DNA from: Chryseobacterium gleum
Lineage (GTDB): Bacteria; Bacteroidota; Bacteroidia; Flavobacteriales_D; Crocinitomicaceae
Assembly: GCA_945897565.1 (NCBI GenBank)
Contig: CAMDFN010000005.1
Span: forward strand, 1 to 64,000
Direction: 5' to 3'
Length of the DNA: 64,000 bases
Below, in pieces: positions 8,915 through 17,187 of this stretch; the first letter of the stretch is position 1, and each line of letters begins with the position of its first letter. Both the position numbers and the translations under genes were made by a program. Under the pieces are notes generated by a model. That model saw only the letters and a list, made by a program, of their open reading frames with translations. It did not search any database and was not told the DNA's origin.

Positions 8915-10330
8915 TTAAAGCTTCAGCACTTTGCTCTGACATATAAAATTAGTTCTTGGCACTGCTGTTTTAGAAATGGCACCAAAACCGCCTTCTACTT
9001 CAGTAAAGTTGCGGTAGCCACGCGCTTGCAAAATAGAGGCCGCAATCATACTGCGGTAACCGCCAGCGCAATGCAAAAAGAAGTGTTCGTCTGGCTGAAT
9101 ATCTTTGGTCCAGTCGTTGATGTAAGCTAGTGGTTTGCTGTAAGCATCTTCAATGTGCTCTGCTTCATACTCACTTTCTTTGCGCACGTCAATAACCATA
9201 GATTCGCCTGCTTTAAATTGTGCAGCAAATTCTTCGGCTGCAATGCGCGTTACTTGATCCTCTTCTTTTCCGGCTTCTTGCCATGCGGCAAAACCACCTT
9301 CTAAATAACCAAGCACCTTATCAAAACCAACACGACTCAAACGCGTAATAACTTCTTCTTCCATACCGGCTTCTGTAATGAGGACTATTTCTTGCTTGAC
9401 ATCGCCAATAAGTGCTCCTACCCAAGGGGCAAAATCGCCTTTGATACCGATATTGACGGACTTCGGGATAAAACCTTTGTAAAAATCGCCTGGCGAACGC
9501 GTATCTAAAATCAAGGCACTGGTTGCTTCAACAAGTGTTTCAAATGCTTCTGGGCTCAATGGCGACAAAGCTCTTGCTTTTACCACTTCAAAACTGTCAT
9601 AACCTTTTTTGTTCATGGCCACATTTTGACCAAAATAAGCAGGCGGGGGCAATAAACCATCAGTAACGGCTGCAATGAATGCTTCCTTATTGGGCTGATT
9701 CAAGGCATAATTCATTTTCTTTTGGTTACCGAGCGTGTCAACCGTTTCTTTCATCATGTTTTTGCCACAAGCGGAGCCTGCGCCATGTGCTGGATAAACA
9801 GTAATGTCATCCGCTAAAGGCATGATTTTGGTCATCAATGATTCATAGAGCATACCTGCCAATTGTTCTTGGGTCATATGGGCAGCTTTTTGTGCGAGGT
9901 CTGGGCGGCCGACATCACCTAAAAAGAGGGTGTCTCCTGAAAAGATGGCTTCGTCTTTACCTGCTTCGTTGATCAACAAAAAAGTAGTGCTCTCCATGGT
10001 GTGGCCTGGGGTGTGCAATACTTTAATTTTGATGTCTCCAATTTCAAATACTTGCCCATCTTGCGCAGTTATAGCCTCGAATTCAGGCTGTGCCGTTGGA
10101 CCATAGACAATTGGGGCGCCCGTTTGCTTGCTCAAATCGAGGTGACCTGAAACAAAATCGGCATGAAAATGCGTTTCAAAAATATATTGAAGCGTTACGC
10201 CGTCAGCTGTAATGCGGTCTAAGTAAGGCTGTACTTCCCTTAATGGGTCAATTATAAAAGCTTCGTTGTTACTCACTACATAGTAAGCACCTTGAGCCAA
10301 ACAACCTGTATAAATCTGTTCTACTTTCAT
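8915..10330 (-). CDS. Persulfide-dioxygenase-like MBL hydrolase with two rhodanese domains
   Basis: Domains in order: a metallo-beta-lactamase fold of the ETHE1 type (THFHADFVSGH, then HTPGHTMEST and GDTLFLGDVGRPDL), followed by two rhodanese domains. The first rhodanese has no active-site Cys (IVLITEAGMEE). The second keeps it in LHCAGGYRS. The family oxidises glutathione or other persulfides to sulfite and transfers sulfane sulfur. The track start at 10360 adds ten residues, but a perfect TAnnTTTG -7 element lies inside that extension, so I place the start at 10330 (MKVEQIYTG; 471 aa). It forms an operon with the TauE/SafE gene just downstream. Confidence 0.88.
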   Translation of the reverse strand: MKVEQIYTGCLAQGAYYVVSNNEAFIIDPLREVQPYLDRITADGVTLQYIFETHFHADFVSGHLDLSKQTGAPIVYGPTAQPEFEAITAQDGQVFEIGDIKIKVLHTPGHTMESTTFLLINEAGKDEAIFSGDTLFLGDVGRPDLAQKAAHMTQEQLAGMLYESLMTKIMPLADDITVYPAHGAGSACGKNMMKETVDTLGNQKKMNYALNQPNKEAFIAAVTDGLLPPPAYFGQNVAMNKKGYDSFEVVKARALSPLSPEAFETLVEATSALILDTRSPGDFYKGFIPKSVNIGIKGDFAPWVGALIGDVKQEIVLITEAGMEEEVITRLSRVGFDKVLGYLEGGFAAWQEAGKEEDQVTRIAAEEFAAQFKAGESMVIDVRKESEYEAEHIEDAYSKPLAYINDWTKDIQPDEHFFLHCAGGYRSMIAASILQARGYRNFTEVEGGFGAISKTAVPRTNFICQSKVLKL

Positions 10331-10346
10331 CTGCTGCAATTTGATA

Positions 10347-10354
10347 CAAAAATA
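10347..10354 (-). promoter_or_regulatory. -7 promoter element (TATTTTTG) for the MBL-rhodanese/TauE operon
   Basis: On the minus strand TATTTTTG matches the Bacteroidota -7 consensus TAnnTTTG at every fixed position, 16 bp before the chosen ATG. It lies within the longer track ORF and so argues for the shorter protein. No clear -33 box was found. Confidence 0.5.
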
Positions 10355-10390
10355 CGCCATTGTTTGCTTGTAAAATGTGACTTAAGTCAC

Positions 10391-10415
10391 AAAAAAAAGC
10401 CACTTGCGTGGCTTT
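10391..10415 (-). terminator. Rho-independent terminator after the chalcone-isomerase-like gene
   Basis: Read leftward, AAAGCCAC-loop GCAA-GTGGCTTT is a perfect 8-bp stem followed by an eight-T tract (the A-run at 10391-10398). It lies 22 bp after the stop of the gene at 10438-11001 and separates it from the MBL-rhodanese promoter. Confidence 0.8.
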
Positions 10416-10437
10416 ATATATTTTAAAAGGTAAGATG

Positions 10438-11001
10438 CTAATCTTTGCCCAACATTTCTTCTTTGAGGCTCTCTTGAACGGGTGGCGTTCCAAACCAAAT
10501 GCCGAAGAGTGCTTTTTTGAAATCTAAACCGGGGATAGTGCCTTTGACAGCGCCATTTTTAGTAACACGAACGCCTTTACCAGGAATGTAGTCGAGGTAG
10601 ATTTTGTCGCCTTCTTCGATAGACTCACTGAAAAAACCAACGAATTTTTTGATTTCTTCTTTGCTCGCGCTGCCATGTTTTGAAGTTGCAAAACCTGCAT
10701 TGACAGACTCGATGAAACGCTCGCGCGTAACGCTGCTTGAAACAATTTTGATGTGAATGGCCATTTCGGTGTCGTCGTAGATGACTTTTTTGGCGTCTTC
10801 TGTCTTCTTCGGTACGTATAGACCTGCAACGTAGAGGTCCATGAAGTACTTTTCACGTAAACCTGCACCGTTAATGACTAGGTTTTCACCGTCTAGTTTC
10901 AATTCTGTATTGAAACTGACACCGTGGAATTTTTTAGTTTGTGCAAAAGTTATAGACGTTAGACACAATACTAGGGCTAGCAAGTAAGTTTTCCTTTTCA
11001 T
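10438..11001 (-). CDS. Exported chalcone-isomerase-like domain protein
   Basis: 187 aa with signal peptide MKRKTYLLALVLCLTSITFAQ. The mature part carries features of the bacterial chalcone-isomerase-like family: GVSFNTELKLDGENLVINGAGLR, the YVAGLYVPKKT strand, a central helix containing ERFIESVNAGF, and the C-terminal FKKALFGIWFGTPPVQESLKEEMLG. Bacterial members are periplasmic. They may bind fatty acids, and their enzyme activity is not established. The gene has its own terminator downstream and 48 bp separates it from the helicase stop side, so it is probably transcribed alone. Confidence 0.87.
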   Translation of the reverse strand: MKRKTYLLALVLCLTSITFAQTKKFHGVSFNTELKLDGENLVINGAGLREKYFMDLYVAGLYVPKKTEDAKKVIYDDTEMAIHIKIVSSSVTRERFIESVNAGFATSKHGSASKEEIKKFVGFFSESIEEGDKIYLDYIPGKGVRVTKNGAVKGTIPGLDFKKALFGIWFGTPPVQESLKEEMLGKD

Positions 11002-11049
11002 GGTTAATTATTAAATTAATTTTTGATGAAAATAACAATTATTTATGAA

Positions 11050-12273
11050 TTAATCCTCCCAAAAGTCTGGATTTGAATTTTCGTCCAATAATTTTTGCCA
11101 GTTGTAATTGGGGTCATCTACGTCAAACAATATGGCTTTGTATTCGCCTTCAGAGATTTCATAGCGCAAGACATCTTCTCCGGTGTAGGCTTCTATGGCG
11201 TCCAGAAGCGGAAGTTCATCTTTGCTACAAAAGGAAAGTGCTTGCCCAAGTGCATTGCCCCTACCCGTTCGACCGCAACGGTGCACGTAGTTTTCAGGGT
11301 TGTCTGGCAAATCATAATTGATGACGTATTCCATGTTGGGAATATCGATGCCTCGCGCCGAAACATCGGTGGTGATGAGCACTTGGTTTTTAACTTCGCG
11401 AAAACGTTCCAAGAGCGCAAATCTTTCATTTTGAGGTACGCCTCCATGCAAGGCCTCGGCATGCACACCCGCGCGTTCGAGTGCTTTCACTACGCGTTCT
11501 ACACGCACTTTGGTGCGTGCAAAAACAAGAAAGCGCGCCTCGGGGTATTCACCGATCATGTTTTCCAAGAAAAACCGTTTGTCGTCCATTTCAATGAAAG
11601 CAACGGCGTGCTGAACATTCTTAGAAACCGGGTTTTGAGGAGACAACTGAATGCGGATGGCCGAGCGCACGACGTCATAAGCCAAAGACTTGATTTTTTT
11701 ATCGATGGTGGCGGTAAAAAACAAGGTTTGGTGCTTGGCAGGTATCTTTTTGATAATGTCTTGGATGTCTTTGTTGAAGCCGAGGTCGAGCATGAGGTCG
11801 GCTTCGTCTAGCACAAGTGTGTGCACACCAGATACATCTAAGTGGCCCTGGGAAATGAGGTCAAACATACGGCCTGGGGTAGCGATGAGCACCTCAGCGC
11901 CTACCTGCAGTTGCTTGATTTGCGCCTCTTGCTCTACACCGCCATACAAACCAATGACTTTTACTTTGGTTTGGGCGCCTATTTGCTCAAATACACCCGT
12001 AATTTGTTGGGCAAGTTCACGGGTTGGCACCAAAACAATACAGCGGATTTGAATGGAGTTGGTGGCGTTTTTTTTATACTTCAGTAATTTGTTAAGCACG
12101 GGAATGACAAACGCGGCGGTCTTGCCGGTTCCGGTCTGGGCCACGGCCATGACATCTTCGCCATCCAAGATATGTTTTATGGCACGGTATTGGATGTCGG
12201 TCGGGCGTCTGAAACCGAGCACTTCTAGTTGGTCCTTAATTTTTTGATCAATATGGTAGTCTTCGAATTTCAT
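11050..12273 (-). CDS. DEAD-box RNA helicase, RhlE-like
   Basis: 407 aa. All core helicase motifs are present in order: Q-motif region (GFRRPTDIQYRAI), motif I AQTGTGKT (about 44-51), PTRELA, TPGRM, DEAD (about 156), motif III FTAT, SARGIDIP and HRCGRTGR. It therefore unwinds RNA duplexes using ATP in the cytoplasm, with roles in ribosome assembly or RNA decay typical of the RhlE/CsdA group. Unlike classical RhlE it lacks a basic C-terminal tail. The last 35 residues are acidic (LFDVDDPNYNW, DENSNPDFWED). A TATCTTTG promoter sits only 5 nt before the ATG, so the transcript may be nearly leaderless. Confidence 0.93.
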   Translation of the reverse strand: MKFEDYHIDQKIKDQLEVLGFRRPTDIQYRAIKHILDGEDVMAVAQTGTGKTAAFVIPVLNKLLKYKKNATNSIQIRCIVLVPTRELAQQITGVFEQIGAQTKVKVIGLYGGVEQEAQIKQLQVGAEVLIATPGRMFDLISQGHLDVSGVHTLVLDEADLMLDLGFNKDIQDIIKKIPAKHQTLFFTATIDKKIKSLAYDVVRSAIRIQLSPQNPVSKNVQHAVAFIEMDDKRFFLENMIGEYPEARFLVFARTKVRVERVVKALERAGVHAEALHGGVPQNERFALLERFREVKNQVLITTDVSARGIDIPNMEYVINYDLPDNPENYVHRCGRTGRGNALGQALSFCSKDELPLLDAIEAYTGEDVLRYEISEGEYKAILFDVDDPNYNWQKLLDENSNPDFWED

Positions 12274-12278
12274 TGCTA

Positions 12279-12286
12279 CAAAGATA
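12279..12286 (-). promoter_or_regulatory. -7 promoter element (TATCTTTG) of the DEAD-box gene
   Basis: Exact TAnnTTTG match on the minus strand, ending 5 nt before the helicase ATG at 12273. If transcription starts at the usual distance, the mRNA would have almost no leader. Confidence 0.55.
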
Positions 12287-12305
12287 CGACTTATAATAAA
12301 GCGCT

Positions 12306-12313
12306 TACTTTTG
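12306..12313 (+). promoter_or_regulatory. -7 promoter element (TACTTTTG) of the DUF4139 gene
   Basis: Exact TAnnTTTG match on the plus strand, 42 bp before the ATG at 12356. It is bracketed by a short inverted repeat AGCGC/GCGCT, which could be an operator or chance. Confidence 0.45.
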
Positions 12314-12355
12314 CGCTAGAAAACCCGCTTCAATACCTCTCTAAAATCAAACCAT

Positions 12356-14053
12356 ATGAAAATTACTTTATGCTTCACGTTTATCCTCCTCGGATCTACA
12401 CTTTTTGCCAACGAACCGCTCACGGTCAAAGGGCCACTCACCGGTGTAACGGTTTACATGCAAGGGGCGCAGCTCCAACACAAAGCCAACTACACTATTA
12501 AAGCAGGCGTCAGCGAAGTCATCGTAGAAGGTATCTCGCCGCAAATTTCACCAAGCACAATCCAGGTAAAAGCCACGGGCGCTGTAGTAATCCTCGATTC
12601 TAAATACGAATTTTACTACCCGCAACCATCCGTTAGCGTTGGTTCAGGCGAATTGCCCCCTAAAATCCGTGCCTCAATTAAAGCACTCGAAGACTCAATC
12701 ATTTTGGTGAATTTTGAACTCCGCGATATCAGTGACGAAATTGAAGTGCTGGTGGCTGCCCGCAAAATCATCATCTCAAACGGCGCCGTTAAAGGCCAAG
12801 GAAAAGTCAATGACAGTATTCAGTTATTGAAAGCAACTGTCGATTATTACACCACTAAGGTTTCCGAACTCAACAAAAAAATCAGTGCACTAGACCGTCA
12901 AAAAGTGAAAAAAAATGATGTTTTCGCAGCCCTCGATACCAGACTCAACGATCTGCGCAATTACGCCGAACAAAACAACCCCACACCAGAGATCAAAGGG
13001 ATTCCGCGCATCATCATCACCTTTATGGCCAAAGAAGCGGCAACAGGCAAAATAGAGCTCTCCTACTTGGCCTCCAATGCCGGCTGGACGCCACTTTACG
13101 ATATCCGCAGCGAAGCAGCTTCTGGTAAAATTAGCCTTACTTACAAAGCGCAGGTGCGCCAGCAAACAGGTTTGGACTGGGACGACATCAAGCTGAGCAT
13201 CTCGACCAACAACCCTTATGCCAACAAAACCAAGCCCGAACTCAGCCCGTGGTATATCGACTACCAAGAATTTAGAAGAAAATTAGAAGAAAAAGCCAAA
13301 CTCCGCTCTGATCAATATGAAAATGATGACGCTCCTTCAGTGAACACCTCCGCCATGAACATGGGTTTTATGTATTCTTCACAAAGCAATGGTTTACTCG
13401 AGGTGGATGCACTGAACGCCAATCAATTCACCACAATTGTACAACAACTCATTGCGGCCGAATTCAAAATAGACCTCAACTACAGCATTGCCTCAGACAA
13501 TCAAGTGCGCATGGTATTGGTGAAGCAAACAGAACTCAACACGAGCTTCCGCTACTATGCCGTTCCGAAACTCGACCCGGGTGTTTATCTTGTGGCGCAA
13601 ATGACCAAACTAGACGAACTCCAATTGGTTCCGGCCAAAGCCAATATCTTCTTTGACGGCAGCTACATAGGAGAAACATATCTCGACCCCACCACAATGG
13701 ATGACACACTCAATTTATCCTTAGGAAAAGACCCGAACATTGTCGTGAAACGCACCTTGCTCAAAGACCAAAGCAAAGAGCGCATCATTCAAGACAAAAA
13801 GGAACGCAATTTTGCCTATAACATTGAAGTGCGCAACCTCAAGTCTTCAGAGATAGACCTCATTATTCAAGACCAAGTACCACTCACCACCAACCCTGAA
13901 ATCACGATAGAAAAATCCAATTTAGGTAAGGGTTCGCTCGATGAAAAAACAGGGCTCATTGAATGGAAACTGAAGCTTAAGGCCAAGGAGAACCTCAACT
14001 TTGACTACGACTTCAAAGTGCGCCACCCTAAAGATAAGATCGTACAGATCTAA
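12356..14053 (+). CDS. Exported DUF4140/DUF4139 (mucoidy inhibitor MuiA-like) protein
   Basis: 565 aa with signal peptide MKITLCFTFILLGSTLFA. The N-terminal part (GVTVYMQGAQLQHKANYTIKAG) is the DUF4140-like domain. A helical coiled-coil stretch follows at about 95-180. The C-terminal DUF4139 beta region has the typical phrase LSYLASNAGWTPLYDIR and the LDWDDIKLSISTNNP strand. About 90 residues are inserted in the middle of DUF4139 (after the EEKAKLRSDQYEND linker). The family is envelope-associated and its biochemistry is unknown. The MuiA name comes from an effect on capsule production in enterobacteria and should not be taken as a function here. Confidence 0.88.
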   Translation: MKITLCFTFILLGSTLFANEPLTVKGPLTGVTVYMQGAQLQHKANYTIKAGVSEVIVEGISPQISPSTIQVKATGAVVILDSKYEFYYPQPSVSVGSGELPPKIRASIKALEDSIILVNFELRDISDEIEVLVAARKIIISNGAVKGQGKVNDSIQLLKATVDYYTTKVSELNKKISALDRQKVKKNDVFAALDTRLNDLRNYAEQNNPTPEIKGIPRIIITFMAKEAATGKIELSYLASNAGWTPLYDIRSEAASGKISLTYKAQVRQQTGLDWDDIKLSISTNNPYANKTKPELSPWYIDYQEFRRKLEEKAKLRSDQYENDDAPSVNTSAMNMGFMYSSQSNGLLEVDALNANQFTTIVQQLIAAEFKIDLNYSIASDNQVRMVLVKQTELNTSFRYYAVPKLDPGVYLVAQMTKLDELQLVPAKANIFFDGSYIGETYLDPTTMDDTLNLSLGKDPNIVVKRTLLKDQSKERIIQDKKERNFAYNIEVRNLKSSEIDLIIQDQVPLTTNPEITIEKSNLGKGSLDEKTGLIEWKLKLKAKENLNFDYDFKVRHPKDKIVQI

Positions 14054-14170
14054 GCTCTTCGACTCAAAAAGCAAGATGGTTTTCATGAGAATCAATTTTT
14101 TGTCAAAGAAAACGAAAAAATTGGAAGCTTACAAAAACACAGACCCACGCTTTTTTCTAACTTCGTAGGC

Positions 14171-15556
14171 ATGAATTATGTCATTGTCGATGTTGAAACT
14201 ACAGGTGGCCACACCAAAGACTCCAAAATAACAGAGTTGGCCATGTATAAACACGACGGCAAACAAGTCATTGACCACTTCCAGAGCCTCGTAGATCCCG
14301 AACAAGCCATTCCAGAATTTATTGTTCGTCTCACCGGCATCACAGACAAAATGGTGGCTGGTGCTCCTAAATTTTACGAACTCGCCAAGCAAATCATCGC
14401 GTTTTGTGAAGGCTGTACTTTTGTAGCGCACAATGTTGCTTTTGACTACGGCATGTTTAAGAGTGAATTCAAGCGCTTGGGTTATGAATTTAGAATGCCG
14501 CAACTTTGCACCGTTAGGGCTGCGCGCATTGTATTGCCTGGTTATGCATCTTACAGTTTAGGCAAAATCTGTGCAGACCTCGACATACCCAATGCTGCCC
14601 GCCACCGTGCCGACGGCGATGCAAAGGCGACTGCCCAACTCTTCACCATTTTAATTGAAACTGACAAAAACCAGCTTCAAACGTTTATCCAAGATGTACT
14701 CAATCCTAAATCAGTCCATCCGAACCTCAGTTTAGAGAGCATCGAAGAGCTACCCAATAAAACGGGTATCTACAAACTTTACAACGAGTTCAATCAGCTC
14801 ATTTACGTCGGCAAGAGCATTCATATCAAAAAGCGCATCGAACAACACCTGCGCAACCACAAAACTGCCAAAGGGCTCAAAATGATCCAAGATATTTGCA
14901 GGGTTGAATACGAACTCACAGGCTCAGAGCTCATTGCTATGTTACTTGAATCGAACCTCATCAAAGAACACAAACCCATTTACAATCGAAAACTTCGCAA
15001 AAGCTTGTTTCCTTTTGGCCTCTACGACCAACAAGATTTCGACGGTTACATCAGGCTCAAAATTGAAAGTACTGCCAAAAAAGACGAAGAACCGCTGCTT
15101 CAATTCACCTCCAAAAAGGAAGCGCAATCGTACCTAGAATACATCGCAAGCAACCTTGAATTGTGTCAAAAACTTTGCTATCTATACCCTACGCAAAGTG
15201 CTTGTTTTCATTATACCATTCAGCAATGCAAAGGCGCTTGTGTTCAAGAAGAAGACCCTGTGGCCTACAACAATCGGGTTCAGCAATACATTGACCAACT
15301 GCAGTTCAATGGAGACACTTTCTTTCTGGTAGATAAAGGCCGTAACAAAGGAGAAAAAAGCTTGGTTTGGATAGAAAATGGCATTTACAGAGGTTTTGGT
15401 TATGCCCCGTTTCATTTTCATGGCAAAGAACCACTGTACTGGGCGCGCTACATCAACGTTGAAAAAGAAAACCGCGACAGCAAAACAATTGTTCATCAGT
15501 TCATGCGCAAACCCACTGGGCAAAAACGCATCGACCTCAATTCAAGCGTTCAATGA
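14171..15556 (+). CDS. DnaQ-like exonuclease fused to GIY-YIG (UvrC/Cho-like) nuclease
   Basis: 461 aa, two nuclease modules. Residues 1-165 form a DEDDh 3'-5' exonuclease of the DnaQ/epsilon type: VDVETTGG (Exo I), HNVAFDYGMF (Exo II) and ARHRADGDAKAT (Exo III). Residues 195-275 form a GIY-YIG domain (KTGIYKLYNEFNQLIYVGKS, later ELIAMLLESNLIKEHKP) like the N-terminus of UvrC and Cho. The C-terminal 170 residues are less defined. Such fusions are known in Bacteroidota and Actinobacteria and are presumed to act in DNA repair by incising and trimming. First gene of a tightly spaced rightward operon: the next ATG overlaps its stop (ATGA). Confidence 0.88.
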   Translation: MNYVIVDVETTGGHTKDSKITELAMYKHDGKQVIDHFQSLVDPEQAIPEFIVRLTGITDKMVAGAPKFYELAKQIIAFCEGCTFVAHNVAFDYGMFKSEFKRLGYEFRMPQLCTVRAARIVLPGYASYSLGKICADLDIPNAARHRADGDAKATAQLFTILIETDKNQLQTFIQDVLNPKSVHPNLSLESIEELPNKTGIYKLYNEFNQLIYVGKSIHIKKRIEQHLRNHKTAKGLKMIQDICRVEYELTGSELIAMLLESNLIKEHKPIYNRKLRKSLFPFGLYDQQDFDGYIRLKIESTAKKDEEPLLQFTSKKEAQSYLEYIASNLELCQKLCYLYPTQSACFHYTIQQCKGACVQEEDPVAYNNRVQQYIDQLQFNGDTFFLVDKGRNKGEKSLVWIENGIYRGFGYAPFHFHGKEPLYWARYINVEKENRDSKTIVHQFMRKPTGQKRIDLNSSVQ

Positions 15557-16344
15557 CCACTACCCCCAAAGGAAAACTCACTTTTCTGGGTTCGGGTACC
15601 TCTCAAGGTGTACCGGTCATTGCCTGTTCTTGCCCAACGTGTCAGTCTACAGATCCCAAAGACCAACGTTTGCGCGCAAGTGTGCTGCTTGAATTCCCTG
15701 AGCTCACCATCGCTATAGATGCAGGCCCCGATTTCAGACAACAAATGCTGCGTGCAAAAGTCAAGCACCTCGACGCCATTCTGCTGACCCACGAGCACAA
15801 AGACCACATCGCAGGTCTCGACGACATCCGCGCATTCAATTACCACCTGCAAGCCGATTTCCCCATTTACTGTACACCAAAGGTAGAAATAGCGCTCAAA
15901 CGCGAATTTCACTATGCTTTTGAAGCCGAACCATATCCGGGGGTGCCCCGTTTTGAAATCCGCCACCTGGAAGTTGAGCGCTTTCAGGTGGGTAGCTATA
16001 CCATTGATGCTATTGAAGTTTGGCACCACCAAATGCAAGTATTGGGTTTTCGTTTTGGCAAGTTAGCCTACATCACAGATGCCAAAACAATTACTGCGCT
16101 TGAGAAATCTAAACTTCAAGACTTAGACATCTTGATCATCAATGCCCTGCACAAATATCCGCATCCTTCGCACTTCAATTTAGCTGAAGCGCTGGCGTTC
16201 ATCGCCGAAATCAAGCCCAAGCAAAGCTACCTCACACACATCTCGCATCTCTTTGGCTTACATGCGCAAATCAACGAAACGCTGCCCACCAATGTGCAGT
16301 TAGCCTATGACGGCCTGGTGCTCAATTTCAATTATTCAGCTTAA
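15553..16344 (+). CDS. MBL-fold hydrolase, PhnP-like
   Basis: 263 aa. Metallo-beta-lactamase signature THEHKDHIAGLDDIR near residue 80 supplies the metal ligands. N-terminal LGSGTSQGVPVIACSCPTC matches the PhnP group, whose CxCxxC cluster binds a structural metal. PhnP itself is a cyclic-ribose phosphodiesterase in phosphonate use, but no C-P lyase genes are nearby, so here it is more safely called a phosphodiesterase-like hydrolase of unknown substrate. It overlaps the DnaQ-GIY-YIG gene by 4 bp and is followed after 9 bp by the acyltransferase gene. Confidence 0.87.
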   Translation: MTTTPKGKLTFLGSGTSQGVPVIACSCPTCQSTDPKDQRLRASVLLEFPELTIAIDAGPDFRQQMLRAKVKHLDAILLTHEHKDHIAGLDDIRAFNYHLQADFPIYCTPKVEIALKREFHYAFEAEPYPGVPRFEIRHLEVERFQVGSYTIDAIEVWHHQMQVLGFRFGKLAYITDAKTITALEKSKLQDLDILIINALHKYPHPSHFNLAEALAFIAEIKPKQSYLTHISHLFGLHAQINETLPTNVQLAYDGLVLNFNYSA

Positions 16345-16353
16345 TTTTACGGC

Positions 16354-17187
16354 ATGTCTAAACACGACTTAATTGATATCGAGGCACTCATCAAAAGCAA
16401 AAACCCACGTTTGCTCAAGTGGCTACCGCGCTTTGTCATTTCATTCTTGAAACGCAAACTTCACCAAGAAGAAATCAATTCGTTTTTGACAGCCTACGGT
16501 CATCTCCAAGACCACGCATTTTGCGAGGCCATCATCGACTATTTTGAAATTGATATTGAAATTCATGGCCTAGAAAATATCCCTGAGACCGGCGGGGCTA
16601 TTCTCGCCTTGAACCACCCGCTTGGTGGCATGGACGGTGTTGCGCTCATTCATGCGCTCAGAAACAAGCGTCCTGATGTCGCATTGATAGTCAATGACAT
16701 ACTGCTCAATATCAAGCAACTCTCTCATTTATTTGTGGGTATCAATAAATTTGGGCGCAACGACGGTGAGGTGCGGCAAAATATCCGCAGCGCCTTTGAA
16801 AAAGAACAAGCCGTGATTATTTTCCCTGCGGGAATGGTGACGCGCATTCATTACGGTCAAATTATTGAAGCCGAATGGAAAAAAACGTTTGTCAGCTACG
16901 CCCGCCAGCTGCAGCGTCCGATTGTCCCCATTTATATCGATGGGCGCTTGTCCAATGCATTTTACCGCGTCAATCGCTGGCGCAAACGCATTGGCATCAA
17001 AGCGAATATCGAGATGTTCTTGCTTGTAGACGAAATGTATAAGCAAAAAAAAGGCAAGATCACTTTTGTGATCGGCGCAGCCCTCAACCCACAACAACTT
17101 CCAACAGACCTCAACGACTACGCCGCCGCCAATTGGATAAAAAATCATGTGTATAGCCTAAAACCAACCGATGAAAACAATCATTGA
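16354..17187 (+). CDS. PlsC-like O-acyltransferase (GlsA/OlsA-like)
   Basis: 277 aa. The acyltransferase signature is clear: NHPLGGMDGVALIHAL (the NHx4D catalytic box, with H at about residue 88) and IIFPAGMVTR (the glycine/Pro block). Members add a fatty acid to a hydroxyl on lysophosphatidic acid or, for OlsA/GlsA, on a lyso-aminolipid. The next gene, overlapping by 17 bp, is a GNAT acyltransferase of the OlsB/GlsB type. This pairing is what makes an aminolipid role likely: GlsB N-acylates glycine (OlsB ornithine) and GlsA/OlsA O-acylates the product. Membrane-associated, cytoplasmic face. Confidence 0.87.
   Translation: MSKHDLIDIEALIKSKNPRLLKWLPRFVISFLKRKLHQEEINSFLTAYGHLQDHAFCEAIIDYFEIDIEIHGLENIPETGGAILALNHPLGGMDGVALIHALRNKRPDVALIVNDILLNIKQLSHLFVGINKFGRNDGEVRQNIRSAFEKEQAVIIFPAGMVTRIHYGQIIEAEWKKTFVSYARQLQRPIVPIYIDGRLSNAFYRVNRWRKRIGIKANIEMFLLVDEMYKQKKGKITFVIGAALNPQQLPTDLNDYAAANWIKNHVYSLKPTDENNH

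Noticed and set aside
11095-11811. 238-residue plus-strand ORF
   Set aside because: It is antisense to the DEAD-box helicase, has no recognisable protein features and arises from the helicase codon pattern.
15550-16038. 162-residue minus-strand ORF
   Set aside because: Shadow of the PhnP-like MBL gene; the sense frame has all catalytic motifs.
15553-16344. Phosphonate-utilisation locus from the PhnP-like gene
   Set aside because: No other phn genes are present; the fold is shared by many hydrolases.
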